Positions 35,601 through 44,521 of a stretch of DNA of 64,000 nt are shown one piece after another. How positions within the stretch are numbered: the first letter of the stretch is position 1; the number at the start of each line of letters is the position of its first letter. This DNA is from G963662655 sp963666875 (lineage in GTDB: Bacteria; Cloacimonadota; Cloacimonadia; Cloacimonadales; JAIOQZ01): positions 77,583 through 141,582 of the forward strand of contig CAXXPU010000015.1 of NCBI GenBank assembly GCA_963666875.2, written 5' to 3'. The notes beneath the pieces are model-generated. The model worked only from the letters and a program-made list of their open reading frames with translations, ran no database searches and was not told the DNA's origin. The position numbers and the translations under genes were made by a program.

Positions 35601-37679
35601 CTATTCTCCTTTGTCAATTTGTTTGAATGCTGGCGAAACACCGGGATTGATCCGCATGAAGCCGTACAGCACTCCGGCAAAGATCGCCGTCATTATCAAC
35701 AGCGCCAGCCAGGATATCCTCTCGTTTTGGAAGATAAAATTGAAACCGGGCAGCGCCTTGCCATATTGAAGCAGCATGACCACGATGAAATTGTTCATGA
35801 AGTGCGCGAACATGGCAATATAAAAACTTCCCGTGCGGATCATCAGGAACGCGATCCACATACCCAACAGCGACGCGGGTAGCAGCCGGAACGGGTCGAG
35901 ATGCATGATCCCGAACATCACCGACGATATAACAATTGCCGCAGGAATCCCGAACTTGCGGAACACCCGGAACATATAACCGCGATAGACGAATTCCTCG
36001 CAGATACCGGGCAGTACCGCCACGACAAGGATCTTTGTCCAGACCGAGGCGTCGTTCATGCTCATCATCTCCGAGAAGCGCGAAATGTATTGTTCCGGGA
36101 TGGGGTAGAGCAGGTTGATCAGCTCGATGATCTTGCTGGCGAAGAGATACGCGGGCAGCGACATCAGCAGTACCAGCAGGAAGTTGAGCGGATTCGTTCC
36201 CTTGATCCGGAACGTCTCCTTGATGTCCACTTTACCGATGCGCAGGATGAGGTAGGTTGGAAGAAGGAAGAGCAGCAGCAGCGTTTTGGCGAGTCCCAGG
36301 GCGGGGTCCTTCGCCTGCCAAATGCTGCCGAGATAGAAAAGCGCCACGAGTTGCGCACCGAAAATCAACAGCGCCAGTCCGGGCTGAAAGACGTTCTTCC
36401 GGTCTTTGCCCCAGAATTTCAGGGTCTTCTCCTCTTCGACGCGGAAGAGGATGCCTTCGCGGTTGAACAGCTTGACCGTGAGCACGATCATCAGGATATC
36501 CAGCACCAGTGTCGAGCCGATGGTCACCAGGAAGTTGATCATGCTGAACTGGTCGAGCATGATCTCCTTGAACAGGAGCGCGATATTGATGATGGGGATC
36601 ATGGAGAAACCGACGTTAAGCTCCACGCCGGGCAGCATACTCACGAACGACATCAGGATGGTGATCATGATGACGGGGGAGAGGTAGGTGTTTGCCTCGC
36701 GCATGTTTCTGGAATAGGTACTGATCGAAACCAGAATGCCCGATATCAGCGTGATCAGCGGGATCATCGCCAGAAAGACCAGCGAGAAGCTCGATATGGG
36801 CAGCTGCATGTCGGCGAGGTCGAGTCCCGCCTGCGTCATCAGGTGCTTGATCGAGAGGTACATGCTGAAGAGGTTCATGATGACCGAGACGAATTGGAAG
36901 GTCATGACGGTGAGGTACTTACCGATCACGATTTCGGAACGGCTCGCGGCGCTGACTAGAAGCGTTTCCAGCGTGCCGCGCTCCTTCTCGCCGGCGATGA
37001 GGTCGGTGGCGATCACCGCGCCGCTACTGACGGTCAGGATGATGAGCAGATAGGGCAGCAGCCTTCCGACCACCAGACCCAGCATCCGCTGCGAGGAGGC
37101 GATGTTGTCCGACTGCACCGATACAGCCTCCAGAATCTCCGGAGAAACCTCGATCGCGTCCAGTCGTTTGCCGATGAGCTGCCGCTCGGCACCGGTAAGC
37201 ATATCTGTGATCTTCTCGTACGCTCTCGAACTGCGGTCGTCCGCCTTGTCGTAGATGAGTCGCACCGTGTAAATCGGATATCTACGTTCGTTGCCCAGCG
37301 AATCGGTCTCCTGCTTCTTCACGATCATGACAGTCTGGAAGAAGCGATCGTTCAGCCGGGCGCGGAAATCGGCTTCGGTCAGCAGACTTGGCGTGTCTTC
37401 TGTAAACTGCCCCTTCGGGTAGATGTCGAGAAGGCTGTCTGCCGCGAATACGGACGAAATGTGCTGCGAAAGGCTGTCTTTCACCGTGTCGTGGATGTAG
37501 ATACGGACCATTTCCTCGCCGAGTTTCTTCTCCTGCCGCATCATCATCGACGAAAACACGATCATGATGATGGGGTAGAATACGATGGGCAGCAGGATCG
37601 AAGTAATGATCGTTCGTCGGTCGCGAAGCAGGTCGCGTATCTCTTTGCCGTATATGGTGAAAATCTTATTCGCGCTCAT
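35601..37679 (-). CDS. ABC-2 type permease (NatB-like) fused to a CPBP (CAAX-type) membrane protease domain
   Basis: A 692-residue membrane protein. Residues 1-~400 are an ABC-2 exporter subunit with a span at about 22-45, a large extracytoplasmic loop (about 55-195) and a bundle of spans (about 205-400). Residues ~470-692 form a second membrane domain. It carries CPBP motifs EEFVYRGYMFR (the EExxxR box), FGIMHLDPF and HFMNNFI, so a glutamic-type intramembrane protease or its scaffold. The same fusion is known in other bacteria beside a NatA ATPase. It overlaps natA by 14 bases. Substrate unknown; Na+ export by homology to NatAB is only a possibility. Confidence 0.88.
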   Translation of the reverse strand: MSANKIFTIYGKEIRDLLRDRRTIITSILLPIVFYPIIMIVFSSMMMRQEKKLGEEMVRIYIHDTVKDSLSQHISSVFAADSLLDIYPKGQFTEDTPSLLTEADFRARLNDRFFQTVMIVKKQETDSLGNERRYPIYTVRLIYDKADDRSSRAYEKITDMLTGAERQLIGKRLDAIEVSPEILEAVSVQSDNIASSQRMLGLVVGRLLPYLLIILTVSSGAVIATDLIAGEKERGTLETLLVSAASRSEIVIGKYLTVMTFQFVSVIMNLFSMYLSIKHLMTQAGLDLADMQLPISSFSLVFLAMIPLITLISGILVSISTYSRNMREANTYLSPVIMITILMSFVSMLPGVELNVGFSMIPIINIALLFKEIMLDQFSMINFLVTIGSTLVLDILMIVLTVKLFNREGILFRVEEEKTLKFWGKDRKNVFQPGLALLIFGAQLVALFYLGSIWQAKDPALGLAKTLLLLFLLPTYLILRIGKVDIKETFRIKGTNPLNFLLVLLMSLPAYLFASKIIELINLLYPIPEQYISRFSEMMSMNDASVWTKILVVAVLPGICEEFVYRGYMFRVFRKFGIPAAIVISSVMFGIMHLDPFRLLPASLLGMWIAFLMIRTGSFYIAMFAHFMNNFIVVMLLQYGKALPGFNFIFQNERISWLALLIMTAIFAGVLYGFMRINPGVSPAFKQIDKGE

Positions 37680-38424
37680 CTTCGCCCCCCTTGCTTTGTT
37701 CGACGTAGTGGATGAAGATGTCGTCGAGGTCCTGTTGCCCCGTCTCCTCCTTGAGCTTGTCCCAGGTTCCTTCCGCCAGCAGCTTTCCCTTGTGGATCAT
37801 CACGATGCGGTCGGCGATGCGTTCGGCTTCCCGCATGATATGGGTCGAGAAGAGCACGCACTTGCCGTCGTCGCGGCACTTGCGGATAAAGGAGACGATG
37901 TTCGACGCGGTTAGGATATCCAGGCCGGAGGTGGGTTCGTCGAAGATCATCACAGGTGGATCGTGGATGATGGATCGCGCGATGGAGACCTTCTGCTTCA
38001 TACCGGTGGAGAGGAAGTCGATGCGGCGATCGAGGAACTCCCGCATGTCCAAAAAATCCGCCATCCTGTCGATGCGCTCGTCGATCACACTGGGTGAGAC
38101 GTCGTAGAGCTTGCCGAAGTAGGCGATCATCTCTCTCGCGGTCAGACGAGCGTAGAGTCCGGTGTCGCCGGAAAGGAAGCCGAGGTTTCTGCGGACGTCC
38201 CGCGGGTGGGTTCCGGTGTCGTAGCCCTCGATGCTGGCGGAGCCGGATGTCGGTGTCAGGATGGTGGAGAGCATCCGCATGGTGGTGGTCTTGCCGGCGC
38301 CGTTCACGCCCACCAGCGTGACGATTTCGCCCTTATCGACGTGGAAGCTCAGATCGTTGACCGCGTTGAAGGTCTCGCCTTTCTGCTTCCGGAATTCCTT
38401 GGTCAGATTCGTTATCTGGATCAT
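37666..38424 (-). CDS. ABC transporter ATP-binding protein (NatA-like)
   Basis: A 252-residue ATPase with Walker A GVNGAGKTTT (about 38-47), Q-loop region LGFLSGDTGLYARLT, signature FLSTGMKQKVSIARS (about 133-147), Walker B VMIFDEPTSGLD (about 153-164) and switch His in FSTHIMREA. It pairs with the overlapping permease-protease gene. First gene of the five-gene minus-strand operon. Confidence 0.93.
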   Translation of the reverse strand: MIQITNLTKEFRKQKGETFNAVNDLSFHVDKGEIVTLVGVNGAGKTTTMRMLSTILTPTSGSASIEGYDTGTHPRDVRRNLGFLSGDTGLYARLTAREMIAYFGKLYDVSPSVIDERIDRMADFLDMREFLDRRIDFLSTGMKQKVSIARSIIHDPPVMIFDEPTSGLDILTASNIVSFIRKCRDDGKCVLFSTHIMREAERIADRIVMIHKGKLLAEGTWDKLKEETGQQDLDDIFIHYVEQSKGGEDERE

Positions 38425-38801
38425 TTATATTCCTTTTTTTTGACTCGCCCGGAGGTCGAGTGCTACTGGGTACACAGACGTCCATGTCTGTATCTCTTCC
38501 GAAGAGGTTCGCCCGGAGGTCGAGTGCTACAGTAAAGAGAGCAGCCGATCCTTCGACGAAGTTTATCCTGAGCTTGTCGAAGGGCTCAGGATGACACGAG
38601 CGGCGCTCCCAATATGTATCCCAATTCGCCAAACATTGAGGAACTCATTCGCAATTTCCGCGAACATTTCATTTTTTTTGTTGACGCGAATCTATACTTC
38701 TGTGAAATATACAGTTGCGAGTGACATGAATTCCTTTTGGAATTCTGCGGGTCCCTATCGACGGATGGGGATCCGTTTTTTCGTTTCTAATCTGTGAAGG
38801 A
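38425..38801. other. Repeat-rich intergenic region
   Basis: No gene is seen in this 377-base gap. It holds two exact 22-bp direct repeats at 38445-38466 and 38509-38530 (core CCCGGAGGTCGAGTGC) and a hairpin ACAGAC/GTCTGT at 38474-38491. A 9-bp palindrome ATCCTGAGC/GCTCAGGAT lies at 38565-38592, a hairpin GAATTCC-tttt-GGAATTC at 38728-38745, and a plus-strand terminator at 38761. The palindrome's CCTTCGAC and CTCAGGATGACAC parts recur at 48807-48832. Confidence 0.7.
38761..38781 (+). terminator. Plus-strand terminator-like hairpin
   Basis: ACGGAT-gggg-ATCCGT followed by a run of T's on the plus strand. No plus-strand gene is present nearby, so it would serve an unannotated short transcript or act against read-through. 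Confidence 0.5.
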
Positions 38802-39404
38802 TCATTCGTTCGAATCGCCGTCCCCTTCTTCATCAACGATATAGAAGCCCTCGACGTTCCATTTAATGCCCAGCGGGAAGTAAATTCGCTCGGAGACGAT
38901 CATCGCGAGGCTGAATCCGAGGTAGAGGAACAGCCCGAATTCGAGGTAGCCGATCAGAAGCTTCGTTGTCGGTGTCTCGCCGTTGATTGTGCTGCCGATC
39001 AGGACCATCAGCGAATAGGCGACGGCGCCCATCACCGCAAAGGGGATATTCTTGAGTCGCAGTCCGTTCGGGCGCATCCAGAAAAGCTCCAGGATCAGCC
39101 CGGTCAATACAAGCAACCCGATATAGATGAGATAGAGCTGCACGGCGTTGCCCTGAACCCGCATCATCAACCATGCCACCACCGCGCCCACGAGTACCGA
39201 GACAACGACGATGACCATGCGCGAATAAAACCGCGCGACTGTATAGACGATCGCGAGCGCGATGCCCATCACCAGCAGTTCGAATCCCCTTGCGGTTCCG
39301 CCGAAAACGTTCATGTGGATGATAAGTCCCGCGATGTAGCATACGATCACGGAAATTGCGCTGGTGATCAGTAAAACGAACAGTCGAAACGGCGTTGCTT
39401 TCAT
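38802..39404 (-). CDS. Hypothetical polytopic membrane protein
   Basis: A 200-residue protein with about six hydrophobic segments (for example FVLLITSAISVIVCYIAGLI, VVVSVLVGAVVAWLMM and VLTGLILELF) and a short acidic tail ending EEGDGDSNE. No family recognised. It starts 12 bases after the outer-membrane protein gene, so the epimerase, barrel and this gene probably form one transcript. Confidence 0.72.
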   Translation of the reverse strand: MKATPFRLFVLLITSAISVIVCYIAGLIIHMNVFGGTARGFELLVMGIALAIVYTVARFYSRMVIVVVSVLVGAVVAWLMMRVQGNAVQLYLIYIGLLVLTGLILELFWMRPNGLRLKNIPFAVMGAVAYSLMVLIGSTINGETPTTKLLIGYLEFGLFLYLGFSLAMIVSERIYFPLGIKWNVEGFYIVDEEGDGDSNE

Positions 39405-39416
39405 CGGTGCCTCCGG

Positions 39417-41303
39417 TTAGTTCACGAACTGCCAGTACAGCGTGAAGTTGTAGTGTGTGTCGTTGGACGGCATGTCGAAGAGGTTGTCTTCGGAAGTCAG
39501 ATTGTAGCACTCCAGGTTGATCTGGAACCGCTTCGTGATCTGAATCCCAAACCACCCGTCCAGCATGCGCGTCGTATCGATATCGCGATTCCGCCAGTCG
39601 CGGTATCCTGCAACCTGTGTCTGTCGCACGCCCAGCTTCATCGCGTTGTCGTGCCCGACGTCGAGTATCAACTCAACCTCGTTCGAAACCTTCCACCGTG
39701 GCAACTCGATCACCTTGTCGGTCTTGCGATAATCGACCTTGGAAGAGATGTTGAGGATAAAACGACGCCAACTTGTTTGCAGCGTCGTAACGCAATCGGC
39801 GCCCAGCACATCTTCTTCCTCTTCATGGATATACACGATCGTATCCGGTTTCGCGACTGTCTTGAAGTCCGAGCGCAACAAACGCCAGTCGAGATCGACC
39901 AGCATCCAGCCGGTTTCGTATGCGATCCGAATCCCCGCGAACCATCCCGATTCACGGAACTCGTAAAATCGTTCCAGGTATTCCTGTCGATCGCCCTCGG
40001 CCCGATATCCCGCAAGCACAGCAATCGAATCGCCCCAGGCAATTTTCAACGACTTCTTTTGATCGTAGCCGAATTCGCGCAAGAATGTGGCATGGGAGTG
40101 CAGACGTCCGATATCCAGACGGTGCTCCGCCAGCCATGAATCGCGCTCGAAATCCTGCGATTGCGCGGTCAGATTGATCTGCTGGTAGAAGAGGCTGTCT
40201 CCAGCGTGCAGCAGGTAATAACGGTCGTACTCGTCAATGGCTTCGTCGAGGTGATTATCGATGCGGTAGGCTCTCCGCTGGTACTTGTAGCCCACATCCA
40301 GAAAGCGGTTGTCCCAGTAGATGCTGTGATCCCAGAGTCGCTCGCTGGTATATTCCGCGGTTTTAGGCTGATAGACTTTCTTCATCTTGTTCGAGATGAT
40401 GTCGTGGTTCAGGATGTCGTTGTCGAGGATGACATCGCCCAGCGTCGAATGCCAGACGACATGGGTCAGGTAGTCGCCGCTTCGCTCGTTTTCCTCGAAC
40501 ATCTCGCCTTCATACGCGAGGAATTTCAGGTTGACATCGACGTCCCTCAAGCCGAACAGCCTGCCCTTCATGAAGTGGATATACGCGTGGTTCATCACCT
40601 TGTCTCCGGTACCGAGTTGTGCTTCGGTCAGCGCGACCGGGCAACTGTACTGCGGGGTTTCGAGGTGATATATGCCGGATTCGTCCGAAATGGGGTAGAG
40701 GGTCTTTATCAATTGCAAACTATGCGTTCCGCCCACCGGCAGTTCATTCTGTATGAAGCGGTTGCGGGTGAAGTGGATTGTCGTCTGATACGGCGCGTAC
40801 AGGTGGAAGTTCTCTTGCGCGAAAACGTATCTCGTGTCGAGGGATCTCCTGTTATAGCGATATCTCAGATCGCGCAGCCTGTCTTCAACCCGTTCCTTCA
40901 GATAAGGTGTCGCCAGCGTGGTGTCGATTTCTGCCGAATCGCCGATATCCGGCACTTCGGCAGTGAGAATTACGTTGGCCAGCATTTTTGCGGCGACGGG
41001 CACGCCGCCCGATGTCGCGGGTTCGAACGTCCAGCTCGACAGACTTTCGACTATGAGGTTGTCCAGCGTTTCATTACCGGTGCCGGCGATGGTCACGACC
41101 TCGCCGAGGGTGCTGTCGGGTAGTACTTCCACGCTCAAGATGACGATTCCGCCGTCGTAGGTTTTATATTCGGGCTGGCTCAAAATGAAGTGATTCTGTA
41201 CGACCGCCTGCGGAGCGAAGTAGGTGGAATCCCGTTCCTGCGCCATAAGGCTGCCTGCGACAAGCAGGACGACGATCAGAGCCAGCGATGTTCTCGATAC
41301 CAT
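39417..41303 (-). CDS. Exported protein with TonB-C-like module and putative outer-membrane beta-barrel
   Basis: A 628-residue protein with a signal peptide (about 1-21). Residues ~48-115 (GGIVILSVEVLPDSTLGEVV, then SSWTFEPATSGGVPV) follow the pattern of the TonB C-terminal fold. The rest, about 150-628, is rich in alternating aromatic/hydrophobic and charged strands and ends with YNFTLYWQFVN, consistent with a barrel, though the last residue is Asn rather than Phe. I do not recognise a family. The gene overlaps the epimerase gene by 28 bases. A role in the outer membrane is inferred. Confidence 0.68.
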   Translation of the reverse strand: MVSRTSLALIVVLLVAGSLMAQERDSTYFAPQAVVQNHFILSQPEYKTYDGGIVILSVEVLPDSTLGEVVTIAGTGNETLDNLIVESLSSWTFEPATSGGVPVAAKMLANVILTAEVPDIGDSAEIDTTLATPYLKERVEDRLRDLRYRYNRRSLDTRYVFAQENFHLYAPYQTTIHFTRNRFIQNELPVGGTHSLQLIKTLYPISDESGIYHLETPQYSCPVALTEAQLGTGDKVMNHAYIHFMKGRLFGLRDVDVNLKFLAYEGEMFEENERSGDYLTHVVWHSTLGDVILDNDILNHDIISNKMKKVYQPKTAEYTSERLWDHSIYWDNRFLDVGYKYQRRAYRIDNHLDEAIDEYDRYYLLHAGDSLFYQQINLTAQSQDFERDSWLAEHRLDIGRLHSHATFLREFGYDQKKSLKIAWGDSIAVLAGYRAEGDRQEYLERFYEFRESGWFAGIRIAYETGWMLVDLDWRLLRSDFKTVAKPDTIVYIHEEEEDVLGADCVTTLQTSWRRFILNISSKVDYRKTDKVIELPRWKVSNEVELILDVGHDNAMKLGVRQTQVAGYRDWRNRDIDTTRMLDGWFGIQITKRFQINLECYNLTSEDNLFDMPSNDTHYNFTLYWQFVN

Positions 41304-42256
41304 TCAAATGTCTCCCTGAGGGCGTCGCCCAAGCCGGTTTCAGACTCCCAGCCGATCAGTCGATTTGCCTTGTCCGGTGAGCAGAGCCAGCATGTTCCCT
41401 GAAAATCTGCGATTCGCTGGAAGTTCAGAATCGGCACGCGCTTCATGATTCTGCCGACGATTTCCGCAAAAAACGTCGCCGGATAAAGCAGCACGGATGG
41501 CAGTTGGATTTGTGTAGCGAAAGACGAGAGACCCTCTTCAAGAAAATTGATAAACTTGTCGAATGTATAGCTGGCGCCGTCCGATATGAAGAAATCCTGA
41601 CCGAACGCCTTCTCCTGCATGGGCAGCATGGTCAGGAACCGCACCAGCTCGACGCTGTAGATCACGCTGAACCTGCGCTCTCCTGAAAGCAGAACCACGA
41701 CGTGCCACTTCATCATCCGGAAATAGGGCAGGAAATCGCGGTCTCCGGGACCGAACACGGACGCCGGTCGCACGATCGTCCAGCCAGGCTTTTTCCATCG
41801 TCGCACCAGTTTTTCCGCTTCCAGCTTGCTTTTCCCGTAACCGGAAACTGGATTGCACTCATCCCCTTCCTGCTTGAATATGCCTTGCGAATACGACTGG
41901 CCTGCCGCCGCCTGCGAACTCATAAATACGAACTGCCGCATCGAATCGATCTCGCTCGCGACATCCAGCATATTGCGGGTGACTTCCACGTTGGCACGAA
42001 ACAGTTCCGATCGCTTCCAGGACTTGGTCATGCCTGCGAGATGAAAGACGATTTCGTAGCCTTTCATCACGTCTTTCAGTTGGTCCTCGTCGTGGTAGTC
42101 GATGCGAATAAGCCGATGCTGCAACTCCTCCGGAACCAGGCTGACATCCGAAAACGGACGGATCAATCCGCGAACGTCGTACCCCATCCGACTGAGCTGC
42201 GTCATCAACTGGCTTCCGATAAAGCCATTTGCACCGGTTACAATTACTTTCTGCAT
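41276..42256 (-). CDS. NAD-dependent epimerase/dehydratase (extended SDR)
   Basis: A 326-residue extended short-chain dehydrogenase: NAD loop VTGANGFIGSQL (about 5-16), FHLAGMTKS, and active-site YGKSK following VSG (about 138-144) with the preceding FMSSQAA serine. It could act on a nucleotide sugar or a sterol/hopanoid-like substrate; the sequence does not decide. First gene of a minus-strand set with the outer-membrane protein (28-base overlap). Confidence 0.87.
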   Translation of the reverse strand: MQKVIVTGANGFIGSQLMTQLSRMGYDVRGLIRPFSDVSLVPEELQHRLIRIDYHDEDQLKDVMKGYEIVFHLAGMTKSWKRSELFRANVEVTRNMLDVASEIDSMRQFVFMSSQAAAGQSYSQGIFKQEGDECNPVSGYGKSKLEAEKLVRRWKKPGWTIVRPASVFGPGDRDFLPYFRMMKWHVVVLLSGERRFSVIYSVELVRFLTMLPMQEKAFGQDFFISDGASYTFDKFINFLEEGLSSFATQIQLPSVLLYPATFFAEIVGRIMKRVPILNFQRIADFQGTCWLCSPDKANRLIGWESETGLGDALRETFEWYREHRWL

Positions 42257-42506
42257 GCAGTTGAAATTCCTGATCGATCAGGATTCAGTCAATGTATTTT
42301 GTGCGTTTGGTTATTCCCTCGTGGCGCTCGACCTTTGGCATAACTTCTGAATGAACCGCTTGCGGTTCTTCCGAATGTGATACCTGAATGCTTGGAATGG
42401 AAATCAATATTCGGAAGTAGATTTCTATCAGATCGACGCTTCCAATTTGAGCGGTAATGATTCTATCTGTTTTTTCTTGACCCGGAGAACATGGATCGAT
42501 CAACCT

Positions 42507-44450
42507 ATGTTCATGAACAAAGGGAGATTTATCACGAAATGGTTGGCGATCACTCTGATCATGATCGCTTCGGCGTTGTCTGCGCAGGCAGCGCCGGATA
42601 CGCTCTGGAGCAAGCGTTTCATCCTCGAAGGTAATGACGTCGCCGAAGACGTCGTCCAGATGCCTGATCATGGATTTCTGATGACCGGCGACAGACTGAC
42701 GATACGGACGGATGCTATGGGTGACACCATCTGGACAAGGAGATTCGCGTCTCACAGCTTCTCCGAACTCGGCACGATCACACCGGTCGATAATAATGAA
42801 TTCATCCTGTCCGGCAGAGCGTACGAGACTGGTAGAAGCTATCAGGGATGGTGCCTGCGGATTCGGGACGACGGCGATACGCTGTGGAGTCGAACCTGCG
42901 GCACGGACGGTATGGACGATTTCCGCAAGACTGTCTGGCGGAACGATACACTCTATGTCGCTGGCAGTAGCTTTTACGACTCACAATGGAAGGTGTGGCT
43001 GGTCGCGCTCTCGGAAACGGGTGATTCGCTATGGTCGAGGTTCTGGAACATCGATGGCAACGAGAGCGTCAACGACATGATCGTAACGCCTGACGACAAC
43101 CTCCTGATCTGCGGCGTCGTCGATGCGGATGACAACCAGAACGGCTTCGCGCTGAAGTGCACCATGCAGGGCGATTCGCTGTGGACACGCATATACGGCG
43201 GTGATTCTGAGGACGCTATCCGCAAGGTCGTCGTGACACCGGAGGGCGATTTCATCTACTGCGGGTACAGTGGATCGTTCGGCGCGGCGAGCATGGATGT
43301 CTGGCTTTTCAAGACCGCGCAGGATGGCGAACCGATCTGGAATCGCGTCTATGGCGGACTGGAATTCGAATATGGGCGATCAGTTATGGTTACGCCCGAC
43401 GACGGCATGATTGTGGTTGGATCGAGCAACTCGAACACCGACACGAACCAGGACTTTTACATCACCAAGCGAAACGCGAACGGTGAATCGATCTGGACAC
43501 GTCTTGTCGGCGGCGATGAATCGGATGCCGCGTATGCGATCTGTCCTGCCGATAACGGTGGATTTGTGGTGGTGGGGCGTAGTATTTCGGAGCCTTCCGC
43601 GGATTTCGATATCCTGATGCTCCGCTACGATGGTCTGCATGCCGATTTCTACAGCGAGACCCAGTCCGGCTACCAACCGCTGAACGTGCAGTTCCACAGC
43701 ATATCGACCGGCAACATTACCCAATGGCAGTGGGACACGGACGGCGACGGAACAATCGATGCCGAAGGCCCAGATCCGGAAATTCTTTACCAGCATGACG
43801 GAATCTACGACGTCGTCTTGAAAATCACCGACGGTACATACACCGATTCGCTCCGATTGGAGGCGTTCATCGAGGTGATCGCCAACGAATCGCCGCAGAT
43901 CGTCGATTTCAGTCCTGTGGATACATTGATTACCATTCAGGAGGGCGAAGAGGTTCAGTTCAGCGTCAATGCGACCGATGACCACGGCATCCTTCATTAC
44001 AGTTGGTGGCTGGATGGAGATGATGTCGGCATTCCGCTCACATCCTGGATCCATTCGTTCGATGAGAGTGGGGAGTTCATGGTCGCATGCAGGGTATCGG
44101 ACAATCAGTTCAGCACCGAAACAAATTGGCTTGTGGAAGTGACGACATCCTTGGACGATCCGACCATTCCTTCAGAGACATGCATCCTCGGCGCTTGGCC
44201 CAACCCCTTCAATCCAACCACGACGATCTCGTTCTCGATCCCGAAGGACGACAAGGTCGAACTGAAGGTCTATAACATCAAGGGACAGCTTGTGAAAACG
44301 CTGGTTGACGATCACCTCGAAGCCGGAACGCACAAGGCTGTCTGGGACGGTGACAACAAGTACGGCAAGAAAGTATCGTCAGGTATCTATCTGTATCGGC
44401 TCGAATCCTGCGGGAAGTCGAAGGCGCAGAAGATGCTCTTGCTCAAATAG
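42507..44450 (+). CDS. Secreted beta-propeller-like protein with PKD domain and FlgD-like C-terminal domain
   Basis: About 647 residues: signal peptide (to SALSAQAA), then six or so repeats of the form GDSLWSRxxGG...TPDD/G-F-x-x-x-G (about 30-390) resembling delta-60/propeller repeats. A PKD domain follows (YQPLNVQFHSISTGNITQWQWD, partly shown as GNITQWQWDTDGDG). After an Ig-like segment it ends with the FlgD-like / type IX-style domain (PNPFNPTTTISFSIPKDD ... GIYLYRLES ... KMLLLK). That tail is a secretion and anchoring signal in FCB bacteria. No strong ribosome site; the ATG at 42507 is the first with a signal peptide, and 42513 is an alternative. Its last ~190 bp are identical to part of the gene at 46686-48779. 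Confidence 0.82.
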   Translation: MFMNKGRFITKWLAITLIMIASALSAQAAPDTLWSKRFILEGNDVAEDVVQMPDHGFLMTGDRLTIRTDAMGDTIWTRRFASHSFSELGTITPVDNNEFILSGRAYETGRSYQGWCLRIRDDGDTLWSRTCGTDGMDDFRKTVWRNDTLYVAGSSFYDSQWKVWLVALSETGDSLWSRFWNIDGNESVNDMIVTPDDNLLICGVVDADDNQNGFALKCTMQGDSLWTRIYGGDSEDAIRKVVVTPEGDFIYCGYSGSFGAASMDVWLFKTAQDGEPIWNRVYGGLEFEYGRSVMVTPDDGMIVVGSSNSNTDTNQDFYITKRNANGESIWTRLVGGDESDAAYAICPADNGGFVVVGRSISEPSADFDILMLRYDGLHADFYSETQSGYQPLNVQFHSISTGNITQWQWDTDGDGTIDAEGPDPEILYQHDGIYDVVLKITDGTYTDSLRLEAFIEVIANESPQIVDFSPVDTLITIQEGEEVQFSVNATDDHGILHYSWWLDGDDVGIPLTSWIHSFDESGEFMVACRVSDNQFSTETNWLVEVTTSLDDPTIPSETCILGAWPNPFNPTTTISFSIPKDDKVELKVYNIKGQLVKTLVDDHLEAGTHKAVWDGDNKYGKKVSSGIYLYRLESCGKSKAQKMLLLK

Positions 44451-44476
44451 TTACGCGACGCAATAACCTCTCTCCT

Positions 44477-44500
44477 CCCCCTCTTGATTCCAAGAGGGGG
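44477..44500 (+). promoter_or_regulatory. Leader hairpin before the first beta-helix paralogue
   Basis: Perfect 10-bp stem CCCCCTCTTG/CAAGAGGGGG with an ATTC loop, 22 bases before the start codon and followed by the G-rich run that leads into the ribosome site. It lacks a T run. An equivalent with a compensating base pair stands before the next paralogue (46639-46662). Confidence 0.6.
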
Positions 44501-44521
44501 CTGGGGGGAGTTGGAGGCACC

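Noticed and set aside
38425..38620. Direct repeats considered as a CRISPR array
   Set aside because: Only two 22-bp copies with a 42-base gap that itself contains a hairpin, no further units and no cas genes.
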